Shown piece after piece: positions 7,856 to 17,418 of a DNA stretch of 64,000 bases (its first letter is position 1; each line of letters starts with the position of its first letter). The stretch is from Clostridiales bacterium (lineage in GTDB: Bacteria; Bacillota; Clostridia; Lachnospirales; Lachnospiraceae), in contig JAJQBI010000058.1 in NCBI GenBank assembly GCA_021203365.1, positions 21,083 to 85,082 on the forward strand. Reading direction: 5' to 3'. Both the position numbers and the translations under genes were made by a program. The notes beneath the pieces are model-generated. The model had not been told where the DNA came from. It searched no databases and worked only from the letters and a program-made list of their open reading frames with translations.

Positions 7856-8762
7856 GAGCTTTTCTTTTTGCCTCCTGATAGTTTGCTTCCAGTATTTTCC
7901 ATGCGGGGCTTTTTCCCGTATGGCGTTCTGTCTCTTCCATGGCATGAAGGTAATAAGCGGAGCTTTCCTCATATTGCGCGTTATGGTAAAACAGTTTTCC
8001 CATGGCGGAGAGAGCGGCGCTGTAGTGGAAATCCTGTCCGCCGTCCTGCTTAAAAATTTCCAGGGCTTTTTCCAGCAGAATGGCAGCTTCTTTGTATTGT
8101 TCGGAATCTTCAGAGCGGATGCTTTTTTCCTGTTGGGAACTGTCAATTGGCGGTATCTCATTTTTTTGTGGTGAAAAGTCTGCCGGCTGTGTGTCATTTG
8201 TCTGCGGAGCATGATCCGCCTGCTGCATCAGGGAGTTGGCCAGGTTGGTCATGGTGGTGGCCTGTTGTATGGCAGCATCGGGGTAGCAGCTGACAATCTG
8301 CAGCGCCTGTCGCAGGAAACGGACGGCCTGTCCATAGTCCTGTTGTGCCAGGGAAAGCAGGCTCCAGTTATTGTAAAGGCTGGCGAAGAGAAAATCATTT
8401 TTCGGCAGGCTGGCCTGGTAGATTCGTTCCGCTTCCAGATACAAAGCATGGGATTCATCAAAAAGTTCAAAGGCTCTGTAAGCGTTGGCTATATTTAGGA
8501 GAGTCGTTCCGTGAACGGCCATATCTCCAGGCTGCATCTGTATCAGGAGCTTTTTCATGCGTTCTGCACAGTCCAGGGCCAGGTCGCGCGCTCCGGTATC
8601 TCTGCAGAGCCCCATTTGCTCGTTGAGCAGGCTGAGTAAAGCATTGTTGTCTCCTTCCTTTTCTGCCTGTCTGGTTTTTTCACTGAGAAAATTCTGGATT
8701 TCTGTCAGTGTATGATTTCCAAACAGGCTGTCATATTCTGATAATGTTTTTTGAATATTCAT
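7845..8762 (-). CDS. Tetratricopeptide repeat protein
   Basis: 305 residues with several degenerate TPR helix pairs, for example the repeats around LLNIANAYRAFELFDESHALY, FLFASLYNNWSLLSLAQQDYGQA, TMTNLANSL, and after a low-complexity Gln/Ser/Asp linker (about residues 185-220) AAILLEKALEIF and LSAMGKLFYHNAQYEES. It is the first gene of the DUF4125/DUF4037 set and likely serves as a protein-binding scaffold. No signal peptide is present. The polar linker separating two TPR blocks is notable. Confidence 0.82.
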   Translation of the reverse strand: MNIQKTLSEYDSLFGNHTLTEIQNFLSEKTRQAEKEGDNNALLSLLNEQMGLCRDTGARDLALDCAERMKKLLIQMQPGDMAVHGTTLLNIANAYRAFELFDESHALYLEAERIYQASLPKNDFLFASLYNNWSLLSLAQQDYGQAVRFLRQALQIVSCYPDAAIQQATTMTNLANSLMQQADHAPQTNDTQPADFSPQKNEIPPIDSSQQEKSIRSEDSEQYKEAAILLEKALEIFKQDGGQDFHYSAALSAMGKLFYHNAQYEESSAYYLHAMEETERHTGKSPAWKILEANYQEAKRKAHET

Positions 8763-8829
8763 GTTGATCCTTCATTTCATTGTCTTTTTATTTTGCTGTG
8801 GTTTGGTCTGCTATAGATTTTTATACAAC

Positions 8830-8860
8830 AAAAGATCCGGACGTATATGTCGGATCTTTT
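8830..8860 (-). terminator. Terminator of the 8.9-10.2 kb transporter gene
   Basis: AAAAGATCCG (8830-8839) pairs exactly with CGGATCTTTT (8851-8860). Read on the minus strand it ends with TTTT, just downstream of the transporter stop at 8891. The TPR gene promoter would lie in the remaining 60 bases. Confidence 0.75.
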
Positions 8861-8890
8861 GCTGTAAAAGTATGGAAACTAAATCAAATG

Positions 8891-10192
8891 CTAAATATGG
8901 AAAATATTGAACAAACCAAATGTAGCTACTACAGCCAGGATAAGCGGCATGACTACAGCGACCACAATCATTCGGTTAGGCAGGATATTTTCCTTTACAT
9001 CTTTATCCGCACAGGCTGCAATGGTAATGGCGCCTCCGGTAGAGAACGGGGAGCATGCTGTGGATAATCCGCCGATGAAAATGCAGCTGAACAACATAAC
9101 CGGATTCAATCCCAGGGATGCTGCCAGACCCGGAACCAGCGGGTACATTAAAGGCATAACCGTCGATGTACAGCTGGAGAAGAAGCTCAGGAATGCTGCA
9201 AACAAAATCAGGAATGCAGGTACCAGGAATTTCGGAATCGATCCGGAAAGCAGGGAAGACATCCAGTCTACTAAACCAGCCTCTGTCGCTACACAGATCA
9301 GAGAATATACACCCATGATCATAACGATGGTGCTCATGGGGATAGAACGGATAACCTTCTTTTCATCACCGAGTTTAAGTACTGAGCAAACCAGGGAACC
9401 GATGAACATAATTACCTGGGGCTGGCAGAATGTTGCGAGTTTAGCGATAAACGCATTGTCGATCCATGTATTTAAAAGCGCCGGTACAATCATGAAGGCG
9501 AAGGCCACCAGGATGACAGTCATGGTTTTTCTCTGAATCGGGTTAAAATCTTCCGGCTTTTCCACGGAGATTCTTTGTGCTTTAAAACCTTTATAGATAA
9601 AGTAAAAAACGACCGTGGTCAGGATAAAAGCGATACAGGAGTTCACCCAGACCAGATTTCCAATGGTGGTGACGGTGGAACCCTCATAACCCGCTGATTC
9701 AATCAGGGATTTGGAAATCAGACCGCCATATCCGGTATAAATATTGTTGGAGCCGGTGGAATTGCCATAACAGATGCAGATGGCAATCAAAGCCGGGTTT
9801 ACATTGGCGCTTAAGCCAATGAGATACAGAAACGGTCCCACGATAGCCGGAGTGGAAGCACCTGCGCCCAAACCGCCTACGATTGCGCATACCAGAAAGA
9901 TGATCAGAGGGACTAATTTTGCGTTGCCATTTAAGGCATACATAATCTTATGTCCTAACACATCCATTGTTCCGTTATCATTGGCATAACTGAAGAACAG
10001 AGAAATGGAGATCAGATAGAACACAATGGTGGTGGGCCAATAGCTGATGATGGTGCTGGCCGACATATCCATAAAACAGATACCGATTACAAACGCGAAA
10101 ACCATGGCGATGATACCGGTATTCATCTTGAATTTCCATCCAACGACGATGGAAATTACGATTGCAATAATACATAGCCACATTGCTAACAT
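8891..10192 (-). CDS. SLC13/MatC-like secondary carrier, copy 1
   Basis: 433 residues, almost entirely hydrophobic, with about 11-12 helices. The N-terminal WKFKMNTGIIAMVFAFVIG and the internal repeats with FFSSCTSTVMPLMYPLVPG and STACSPFSTGGA resemble the dicarboxylate-carrier MatC N-terminal/SLC13-like families; the paired serine-rich hairpins are typical of ion-coupled carboxylate symporters. It is a clear paralogue in layout of the carrier at 17.4 kb. It lies just downstream of, and in the same direction as, a PucR-type regulator, so it is probably the uptake system for the substrate of the GRE module. The family assignment comes from pattern recognition, and the substrate is not known. 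Confidence 0.8.
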   Translation of the reverse strand: MLAMWLCIIAIVISIVVGWKFKMNTGIIAMVFAFVIGICFMDMSASTIISYWPTTIVFYLISISLFFSYANDNGTMDVLGHKIMYALNGNAKLVPLIIFLVCAIVGGLGAGASTPAIVGPFLYLIGLSANVNPALIAICICYGNSTGSNNIYTGYGGLISKSLIESAGYEGSTVTTIGNLVWVNSCIAFILTTVVFYFIYKGFKAQRISVEKPEDFNPIQRKTMTVILVAFAFMIVPALLNTWIDNAFIAKLATFCQPQVIMFIGSLVCSVLKLGDEKKVIRSIPMSTIVMIMGVYSLICVATEAGLVDWMSSLLSGSIPKFLVPAFLILFAAFLSFFSSCTSTVMPLMYPLVPGLAASLGLNPVMLFSCIFIGGLSTACSPFSTGGAITIAACADKDVKENILPNRMIVVAVVMPLILAVVATFGLFNIFHI

Positions 10193-10285
10193 TTTTTTCC
10201 TCCCTTAATACGTAGAATTTTTATAACTGTGCCCCATTCGTATCATATCAATTTTAACATTTCAGAGAGTATATTTATCCATAAA

Positions 10286-10302
10286 TTGTCTATTTTAGAC
10301 AA
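10286..10302. promoter_or_regulatory. Inverted repeat TTGTCTA-3-TAGACAA upstream of carrier copy 1
   Basis: Perfect seven-base arms with a three-base centre (TTT) lie 84 bases upstream of the carrier start, in its promoter region. A further TTGTC half-site lies at 10306-10310. The same half-site (ATTGTC/GACAAT) forms the palindrome upstream of the GRE activase gene at 19982, so both may be bound by the same regulator, plausibly one of the PucR-type proteins. Confidence 0.45.
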
Positions 10303-10369
10303 ATCTTGTCGATTCAGCATATAAATTTCTCCTTCTTCTGTGACTGTTAAGACAAATTTTTCAGCCTTT

Positions 10370-11971
10370 TCATTTTTTGGAATTATCGGGTTTCTCACGC
10401 GTATGTCTGGACTGGGGCAGGGGATAAAGGGAAACTCCTTCCTTTTGATATTTTTCTCTGTATTGCAGAAGCAGGCAGGAAAAAATCAGGTCGCAGCGCA
10501 GATTGGGATCCTCCATAGATTCGCCAAGTAACTCCTCAATTTTTTTAAGTTTATAGATGGTAGTGTTCCGATGGAGAAACATTTCTGCGCTGGTTTTGGC
10601 TATACTGCAGTTGTTCATTAAATAATGGAACATGATCTCCCGCAGGTTCGTTCCATAGGCCCGGTCATACCGGATGATTGAAAGTACGCCTGGGTGGCAG
10701 AGAAACATGATATCGTCGCAGCCGAGCACATTGGATATATTTTTCGCACAGATATCAATAACGTTGTATATGGTATACCGGGAAAAGGTCATGCTGCGCG
10801 ACTCATTGTTTGTCCGTAAGGCCAGGACAACGGGAAACATGCGCTGGCACTGTTTGTACATAACCCGTATGGCCCGGATGGAAGTAACCGGGTTTCCGAT
10901 CATGGCGATGGCCTGATTTGTTTTCAGAAACACCTCAAATTCAGAATCATTAAAAGTGATCGGGCAGTATATCTTGTCAGAGGAAAGCAGAACGACAATC
11001 TCTGTTGATGTTATGGCAATATGTTCCCTGGGAAAAAATGATTTTACGGAAGAAAGGAGAACATCCAGTTCCTCGTCCGTCTGCTCCTCCGGGTGCAAAT
11101 GGGAACGGATTAAAATCAGCCGCATAAAAGGTTTGGGCGGAGATGGAAGTTCCTTCAGCATGGTCATCAGCAAACCGTCAGAGTCATCTTTTTCCGAGAT
11201 GATGCGGGAAAAAATGAGCTGAAAAGACAATCGCCTGGACGGTGCAGAACGGAAACTGTTGTTCAGGAGAGGAAAAGCTTTTTCGGCAATAAGCAGAGAA
11301 ACAGGCGCGAGCAGATCATTGTCAGTTAAACCGGTGGAAAGCAGTCCGGTTTCCTGGGTTATGGGGATAAAAATGGATTGTCGGTTGTTTTCTGTAAAAA
11401 GGATTTTCTGTTTCGGCAAAACAGTCTGGTGGAACAGGCGGTTAAGGACTTCTTTGCTTTTTGGGTGTGACTGGACAAATTCTCCGAAAAGAGAATTATC
11501 TTTGTCAGAAATTTTATTTTCCTTTACAGAAAGATGCCTGTCCAATATTACAAAGGAGCCGCCGGTCAGCTGAAAAGCAGTTGAGAGAAGGCTGCGGATA
11601 TTGTATGGGGAGGCGGCGGCCAGCAGGTCAGACAGATGTGCGACCTGGCTTCCATACTGATTTATCAGGTTACTGATGCCGATTAAAGACAAATTGGTAA
11701 CCAGAAATGTCATGCTTTGAGGACAGGACAACAGCTCCAGTTCTTCGGAGTTCCCTGCGCTGATCAGGCAGCAGTCATTCTGACAGGAGGCTTGTTGTTC
11801 TAATATCTGGGCGCAGAGTGCAGGCTCCGCAAGGCAGAGATAATCCGGATCAAACATCTGACAGGATTCCAGCATAAGAATACCCTGATAGCGGATAAAT
11901 GGAGAATTTCCCGATTCCCGGAGGAGATGCCCCTCAAGTATCTGTTTTAAAGTTTGGGTAAACAGTACCAT
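10370..11971 (-). CDS. PucR-family transcriptional regulator, copy 1
   Basis: 533 residues. The C-terminal PucR-type helix-turn-helix is recognisable (FHYLMNNCSIAKTSAEMFLH, then HRNTTIYKLKKIEELLG), preceded by a segment with CAKNISN and MFLCHPGVLSIIRYDRAYGTN. The long N-terminal part is probably a ligand-sensing region; I see no clear GAF or PAS signature. AAGGAG lies nine bases before the ATG. It is transcribed divergently from the first GRE gene across a 527-base AT-rich gap, the usual position of a local regulator. The second PucR-type gene at 21.1 kb shares the C-terminal architecture. Confidence 0.85.
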   Translation of the reverse strand: MVLFTQTLKQILEGHLLRESGNSPFIRYQGILMLESCQMFDPDYLCLAEPALCAQILEQQASCQNDCCLISAGNSEELELLSCPQSMTFLVTNLSLIGISNLINQYGSQVAHLSDLLAAASPYNIRSLLSTAFQLTGGSFVILDRHLSVKENKISDKDNSLFGEFVQSHPKSKEVLNRLFHQTVLPKQKILFTENNRQSIFIPITQETGLLSTGLTDNDLLAPVSLLIAEKAFPLLNNSFRSAPSRRLSFQLIFSRIISEKDDSDGLLMTMLKELPSPPKPFMRLILIRSHLHPEEQTDEELDVLLSSVKSFFPREHIAITSTEIVVLLSSDKIYCPITFNDSEFEVFLKTNQAIAMIGNPVTSIRAIRVMYKQCQRMFPVVLALRTNNESRSMTFSRYTIYNVIDICAKNISNVLGCDDIMFLCHPGVLSIIRYDRAYGTNLREIMFHYLMNNCSIAKTSAEMFLHRNTTIYKLKKIEELLGESMEDPNLRCDLIFSCLLLQYREKYQKEGVSLYPLPQSRHTREKPDNSKK

Positions 11972-12498
11972 AATAAATAGCTCCTTTTTTCATGGCTGTC
12001 TGTATCACTGTAAGGGACCAATGCCGCGTCTCATTTGTCTCATTTATAGTTGCCATTCTCCTCTGTCTGTCCTTCCAGTGAGCTGAATCATAACCTGAAA
12101 GAATATGATTTTGTATATTGCACATAAAAACTCTGAAACATTATATTTGCTTTGTATAAAACGAAAAGCCTGTGAACGTATGCTTATACATACAATGTGC
12201 ATTATGTACAAAACGTGCCGCTATATGTGCAGATTAACCATATCTTTTTTTAAATATTTTTTTTATAATTTCTAAGTATAACACGACTGATTGTTTTCAT
12301 TATTTTGTAAATTTTCAGTCGAAAAAGATGTGTTATAACAGCACATTTTTAAACATTAAATTTATATTTTGCGAACATGTTATAGCATGTATTTCCTAAA
12401 AACAAAAGTATACCTTCCAGGCATCCCTGAGCGCTCGAGTGGGCTGCGTTTTGTGCAACAGAGTATGAAATATTGAACAGAAAGAAGTGGTGTTAGAA
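11972..12498. promoter_or_regulatory. AT-rich divergent regulatory region between the PucR regulator and GRE 1
   Basis: No gene is visible here. The repeated element TGTTATARCA occurs at 12331-12340 (TGTTATAACA, a perfect palindrome) and 12378-12387 (TGTTATAGCA, inside ACATG-6-CATGT at 12375-12390). A reverse-strand partial copy (TGTTATAC) lies at 12276-12283. The two main copies are 47 bases apart. These are candidate operators for the GRE operon. I could not place a convincing -35/-10 pair. Confidence 0.5.
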
Positions 12499-14898
12499 AT
12501 GTATGAGCGTGTAGAACGCATAAAAAAAAGAGTGGTAGTGGATACATATCCTATTTGTATTGAAAAGTATCGGGTTACTCTGGATGTATTGGAGCAGACC
12601 AAGAATGATCCGGTAATCATCCAGCGCGCGAAAATCCTGAACGCTACAGTAGAACGCATGCCGATCGCAATAGCAGATGATGAATTGCTGGTAGGCATAG
12701 GTGCGTCAAAGCCTATGGGTCTGGAAATTGACCCTCACTATGGCATATGGACCCAGGATGAAATTGATTCGCTTATAGAAGATGGCTATCAGATGGATCC
12801 CCAGGATGTGAAAGATCTGCAGGAATTAAACAAAAAACATGATCCGGCTACTATGATTGGCTTAATGGGAGACATTTTTTATGAGCCGGAAAATCAGCGT
12901 ATTCTTTCTCTGCTGAAAGCCGGACTTATCCTGCCTCCCTGGAAAGAACAGGCACAGGGAAAGGGCGTGGGTGGCGGTTATTGTCAGTCCGGTCTTGGGT
13001 TAGGCCCGTCTTTGGTTTTGCTGGCAGTGAATTATGATAAGATTTTAAATCTCGGTACGAATGAGCTGATCCGCCAGTGCCAGGAAGAGATGAAAAAACT
13101 TCGTTTCTATATTAAGGGTGATATTGAGAAATATCGTTACTATAAGGCGGTAATCCTTTCGCTGGAAGCAATGAACAAGCTGGCGGCAAGGTATTCGGCT
13201 CTGGCAGCTCAGATGGCGGAGAAGGAGACAGACCTCAACCGGAAAAAAGAGCTGGAGACGATTGCTTCCAATTGTGCCAGAGTGCCGGCTGAGAAACCCA
13301 GGACCTTCTGGGAAGCGATGCAGTGTTTCTGGTTCCAGTTCCTGATGTTAAGTCCGTCTACGACCCTGCCCGGTTGTCGGTTCGATCAGTACATGTATCC
13401 GTTCTATCAGGATGATGTGGAAAACGGCCGGATCACCCCTGAATTTGCTACAGAGTTATTGTGCTGCTTAAGGCTCAAGGATATGGAGCTGAACCGAACC
13501 TCCGGGAAAAACAACCGGAAGAAAAATGCGGGTATGGCGAAATGGCATAATTTCACGATCGGAGGTCAGAAAGCGGACGGAACTGATGCTACGAATGATT
13601 TGACTTACCTGATGCTGGATGCTGCGCTGATCACAAAAACTCCGCACCATACCCTGACTGTGAGAGTCCATGAAGGAACACCGAAGAAACTGATGCTCAA
13701 GGCGTTGGAGGTCGTTCGCTCCGGCTTGGGAATGCCGGCTTTTGTTTCAGATGAAAGTTATATTAAATGCTTCACAAGCCGGGGCGTTCCCCTTGAGGAT
13801 GCGAGAGAGTATGTAATGACTGGATGTCTGGATGCCAATATTCCCGGAAAGTCCAGAACAGGCCCGGTTCCTATGGTGACCATTCCATTGATTTTTGATA
13901 TTTTCCGTCATAATGGTGTAAACCAGGCAAATGGAGAATTGTGCGGTCTGCAGACTGGCGATTTTACCAGGTATGAAACCTTTGAGGAGCTATATTCCGC
14001 TTTTGAGGATGAGCTTCGCTATTGCATGAACATAGTGGGTGAAAAGAATAACGTAGAGCTGAAGATTACTCAGGAATTGCTTGTAGATCCGCTTCGGAGT
14101 GCATTGATGTATGAAGGAATTGAATCCGGGGAGGATACGTTCCGGAGAACGATGCCCTTTGAAAACGGGGCGGTAATCAATCCCATCGGTATGGTAAATG
14201 TAGGAGATTCTCTGGCTGCAGTGAAAAAGTTATGCTTTGACGACAGGAAATACTCTCTTGCGCAGCTGCAGGAAGCGCTGGACGCGGACTGGAAAGGCTA
14301 TGAGTCGATGCGTGAAGATTTCCTGAAAGCTCCGAAATATGGCAATGACGATGATTATGTAGACGAAATTGTGGCTCGCTGCTATAAGTCATTCTGTGAT
14401 ATTTGCGGAGAAATTCCTACAATTTTAGGGGGTGTACATATTCCGACTGGTATTTCCATCACCTCTCACCAGCCTGGAGGTCAGCTGACCGGTGCGACTC
14501 CGGATGGCCGGAAGGCGGGAGAAATTCTGGCTGATGGCACTATGTCTCCCATGCATGGTATGGATAAGGAAGGTCCTACAGCAGTGCTAAAGAGCGCTAT
14601 GAAAATCGATCAGGATCCCTTCCAGGCTACTTTGCTGAACATGCGGTTTGCTCCGTCTTCTTTAAAGACAGAGTCGGATCTGGAAAAACTGGCCGATATG
14701 ATAACTACATATCTGACAAACGGCGGTAAACACATCCAGTTTAATGTGGTGGACAACAGTACGCTGCTTGCGGCTCAGGAGGAGCCTCAGAAATACCGCG
14801 ATCTGGTCGTGCGGGTAGCCGGATACAGCTGTTATTTTGTACAGCTGACACGGGCGATGCAAAACGAGGTGATTGAGCGTACCCAACAGTCATTGTGA
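12499..14898 (+). CDS. Glycyl radical enzyme 1, unassigned subfamily
   Basis: 799 residues, the normal length of PFL/dehydratase-type glycyl radical enzymes. The C-terminal radical loop RVAGYSCYF puts the radical glycine at G775. The thiyl cysteine is C443 in TGCLDANIPGKS, followed by Asp at 445, where the dehydratase, choline-lyase and arylacetate-decarboxylase families I know have Glu. Other landmarks are the GRFDQYMYP-like CRFDQYMYPFY, the AKWHNFTIGG segment and GKHIQFNVVD before the radical loop. Alignment with the other two GREs puts the start at the ATG at 12499, not the GTG at 12487. GRE 2 follows 46 bases later. There is no microcompartment-targeting extension. The fold is certain; the reaction is not known. 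Confidence 0.9.
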   Translation: MYERVERIKKRVVVDTYPICIEKYRVTLDVLEQTKNDPVIIQRAKILNATVERMPIAIADDELLVGIGASKPMGLEIDPHYGIWTQDEIDSLIEDGYQMDPQDVKDLQELNKKHDPATMIGLMGDIFYEPENQRILSLLKAGLILPPWKEQAQGKGVGGGYCQSGLGLGPSLVLLAVNYDKILNLGTNELIRQCQEEMKKLRFYIKGDIEKYRYYKAVILSLEAMNKLAARYSALAAQMAEKETDLNRKKELETIASNCARVPAEKPRTFWEAMQCFWFQFLMLSPSTTLPGCRFDQYMYPFYQDDVENGRITPEFATELLCCLRLKDMELNRTSGKNNRKKNAGMAKWHNFTIGGQKADGTDATNDLTYLMLDAALITKTPHHTLTVRVHEGTPKKLMLKALEVVRSGLGMPAFVSDESYIKCFTSRGVPLEDAREYVMTGCLDANIPGKSRTGPVPMVTIPLIFDIFRHNGVNQANGELCGLQTGDFTRYETFEELYSAFEDELRYCMNIVGEKNNVELKITQELLVDPLRSALMYEGIESGEDTFRRTMPFENGAVINPIGMVNVGDSLAAVKKLCFDDRKYSLAQLQEALDADWKGYESMREDFLKAPKYGNDDDYVDEIVARCYKSFCDICGEIPTILGGVHIPTGISITSHQPGGQLTGATPDGRKAGEILADGTMSPMHGMDKEGPTAVLKSAMKIDQDPFQATLLNMRFAPSSLKTESDLEKLADMITTYLTNGGKHIQFNVVDNSTLLAAQEEPQKYRDLVVRVAGYSCYFVQLTRAMQNEVIERTQQSL

Positions 14899-14944
14899 TT
14901 TTTAAACGGATGATGAAATGGAAAGGTAAAGGAGGAGATTAAAC

Positions 14945-17338
14945 ATGCCTACAGAACGGATCAAAAGAATGCAGGCTGCGCTGAAAGTGGATAAATTCCC
15001 TTTTTGTGCGGAAAAAGCGAAATATGTGATTGAATCCTGGAAACAGAATGAAGGATTGCCTTCCATTCTGCGCAGGGCAAAAGCAACCGCGAATTATTTA
15101 GACAAAAGAACCATTTATGTGGATGATGATGAACTGATCGTAGGAAACTGCGCTTCACGTCCCATGGGTCTGGAAGCGTCCTGCTGGGGACCATTTTGGG
15201 ATGATGAGGACCTGGATACGATCCTGGAAGGAAATTATACTATTTCTGATGAGGACAGGAAGACACTCCGTGACCTGGATTCCTTCTGGGATGGGCAAAG
15301 CCGTCAGATGTATGAGTGGCAGGGAAGGTTTTATGATGACGAGCGTTTGTGGCCGTTCATCCGTTCCGGAATCCTTTGCCCGCCCTGGACAAGTAAAGTT
15401 AAGGGAAGAGGTTCAGGCGGCGCCGGCTTTGGATGGGGCCTTGGCATTGGTTTAAGTTTCTTTGTACCAGATTATGGAAAAGTAATTACAGAAGGGGTAG
15501 CGGCCCGTGTGGAGGAAGCGGAAGAGGAACTTCGCAACCTGCGGTATGTGGACAGCGACTCCTTTGATAAGGCGGATTATCTTCGGGCCTGTATTATCGC
15601 TCTGACCGCCATGCAGCGTATGTATCACCGCTACGGAGATGTGTGTACCGCGAAAGCAGAAGAAACTGCCGATCCGGTGCGCAAAGCGGAACTGGAACGG
15701 ATGGCGGATACCTGCCATAACCTGGCCGAGCACGGGGCGAGAGACTTTCGGGATGCGATTCAGGCGTTCTGGTTCTACTGGATGATGATTACCCATGGTA
15801 CAGTGCCGGGAGGACGTTTTGACCAGTATATGTATCCATTCTATAAACAGGATATTGAAAACGGCACACTGACGGAGGATGAGGCTCTGGAGCTGATCGA
15901 ATGCCTGCGTATCAAGATCATGCAATTCAATTTCGTGTCTGGAAATGCAAAACAGAGAGACAAATGGGCTGGTATGGCAAGGTGGCATAACTTTGTTATA
16001 GGCGGCGTGGACAAGGATGGAAACGATGCAACCAATGAATTAAGTTATCTGGTGTTGAAAGCAGCTTATGAAGTTCGCACTCCTCAGTTTACCATTACGA
16101 TCCGTGTGAATGAAAACACGCCTGCCAGGCTGATGCTGGAAGGAATGAAACTGGTGCAGACTGGTCTGGGTATGCCCGCTTTTGTATCTGATAAAAGTTA
16201 TATCAATGGGCTGGTTGACCAGGGAGTTCCTCTGGAGGAAGCCAGAGATTATGCGTTAGCCGGCTGCCTTGATCTGAATCTCCCCGGAAAATCCAGGATC
16301 AACGCTCTGGGTATGTTTATTGTACCGAAGGTGCTGGATATTATGATGCATAACGGTGTGATGAGAGAAACAGGGGAGCAGCTGGGGCCGAAAACCGGAG
16401 AGATGGAAGATTTCACTTCTTATGAAGATTTTGTGAAAGCCTTTAAGGAACAGTTGTACTACTTTATGGGAATGTACAACGAAGAGCACAACATTCTGTG
16501 CCGCGTTACCAGGGAAATTAACTGTGATGTGGTTCATTCGGCCTTTGCCTATGATGGAATTAAATGTGGAAAAGATATTTCCAACCGGAAAATGCCCTAC
16601 GAGAACGCATCCCTGTTAAATCCGGTAGGCATGATCAGCGTAGTGAATTCGCTGGCGGCAGTAAAGGACCTTGTGTTTGATAAAAAGCTCTGTACCATGA
16701 AAGAATTATCTGCCGCGATGGAAGCGAACTGGGAAGGATATGAGGAAATCCATAAGCTTTGTCAGGATGCTCCCAAGTTTGGAAATGGTGTGGATATGGT
16801 AGATGAGATTGCAGCGGATTTGTTTAAATTCTGGTCAGACAGCTGCAAAACCTTTACTACGATCTATGGTGAACCGCCCCGTCCTACCGGAATTTCCATT
16901 ACGGCTCATGCTCCCGGAGGTGCTTATACCTGTGCGACTCCCGATGGAAGATGCTTTGGTGATACCCTGCCTGACGGTGTGGTTTCCCCGGCACAGGGAA
17001 CAGATACGAATGGCCCGACGGCATCCCTTTCCAGCGCTATGAAGATCAACCAGGATCCGTTCAACGCGATGCTGTTGAATATGAAGATACATCCTTCATC
17101 ACTGAAAAGTGACGAAGATCTGATGAAGCTGGGCGATCTGGTAAGAACCTATCTGTTAAATGGAGGAAAGCATATCCAGTTTAATGTGGTAGACAACGAT
17201 ACTCTGCGCAAGGCTCAGAAAGAGCCTGAAAACTACAGCGATCTGGTGGTTCGTGTGGCAGGCTACAGTACTTATTTCACTCTGCTTACAACTGCGGTTC
17301 AGAACGAGCTGATCGCCAGAACCGAGAACAGATTGTAG
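14945..17338 (+). CDS. Glycyl radical enzyme 2, unassigned subfamily
   Basis: 797 residues with the radical glycine at G773 (RVAGYSTYF) and the thiyl cysteine at C441 in AGCLDLNLPGKSR, again Cys-x-Asp. It has GGRFDQYMYPFYKQDIENG, MARWHNFVIGG and GKHIQFNVVDN, like its neighbours. The N-terminal third is the most divergent part relative to GRE 1 and GRE 3, with an aromatic-rich WGPFWDDEDLD and FYDDERLWPF, so the substrate may differ. AGGAGG lies just before the ATG. It sits between GRE 1 and the second carrier in one operon. Both GREs could act on related substrates or in sequence; the sequence cannot decide this. Confidence 0.9.
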   Translation: MPTERIKRMQAALKVDKFPFCAEKAKYVIESWKQNEGLPSILRRAKATANYLDKRTIYVDDDELIVGNCASRPMGLEASCWGPFWDDEDLDTILEGNYTISDEDRKTLRDLDSFWDGQSRQMYEWQGRFYDDERLWPFIRSGILCPPWTSKVKGRGSGGAGFGWGLGIGLSFFVPDYGKVITEGVAARVEEAEEELRNLRYVDSDSFDKADYLRACIIALTAMQRMYHRYGDVCTAKAEETADPVRKAELERMADTCHNLAEHGARDFRDAIQAFWFYWMMITHGTVPGGRFDQYMYPFYKQDIENGTLTEDEALELIECLRIKIMQFNFVSGNAKQRDKWAGMARWHNFVIGGVDKDGNDATNELSYLVLKAAYEVRTPQFTITIRVNENTPARLMLEGMKLVQTGLGMPAFVSDKSYINGLVDQGVPLEEARDYALAGCLDLNLPGKSRINALGMFIVPKVLDIMMHNGVMRETGEQLGPKTGEMEDFTSYEDFVKAFKEQLYYFMGMYNEEHNILCRVTREINCDVVHSAFAYDGIKCGKDISNRKMPYENASLLNPVGMISVVNSLAAVKDLVFDKKLCTMKELSAAMEANWEGYEEIHKLCQDAPKFGNGVDMVDEIAADLFKFWSDSCKTFTTIYGEPPRPTGISITAHAPGGAYTCATPDGRCFGDTLPDGVVSPAQGTDTNGPTASLSSAMKINQDPFNAMLLNMKIHPSSLKSDEDLMKLGDLVRTYLLNGGKHIQFNVVDNDTLRKAQKEPENYSDLVVRVAGYSTYFTLLTTAVQNELIARTENRL

Positions 17339-17418
17339 AAAATCTGTACTTGAAAGGGAACGGCTCATCTGGGCGAATCGTTATAAAATCATATCTATCA
17401 GGAAAAAGGAGTAAAGAA

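Noticed and set aside
7845..8212. N-terminal extension of the DUF4037 protein up to 8212
   Set aside because: It lies inside the TPR gene in another frame; the ATG at 7855 has its own AGGAGG and starts the family sequence.
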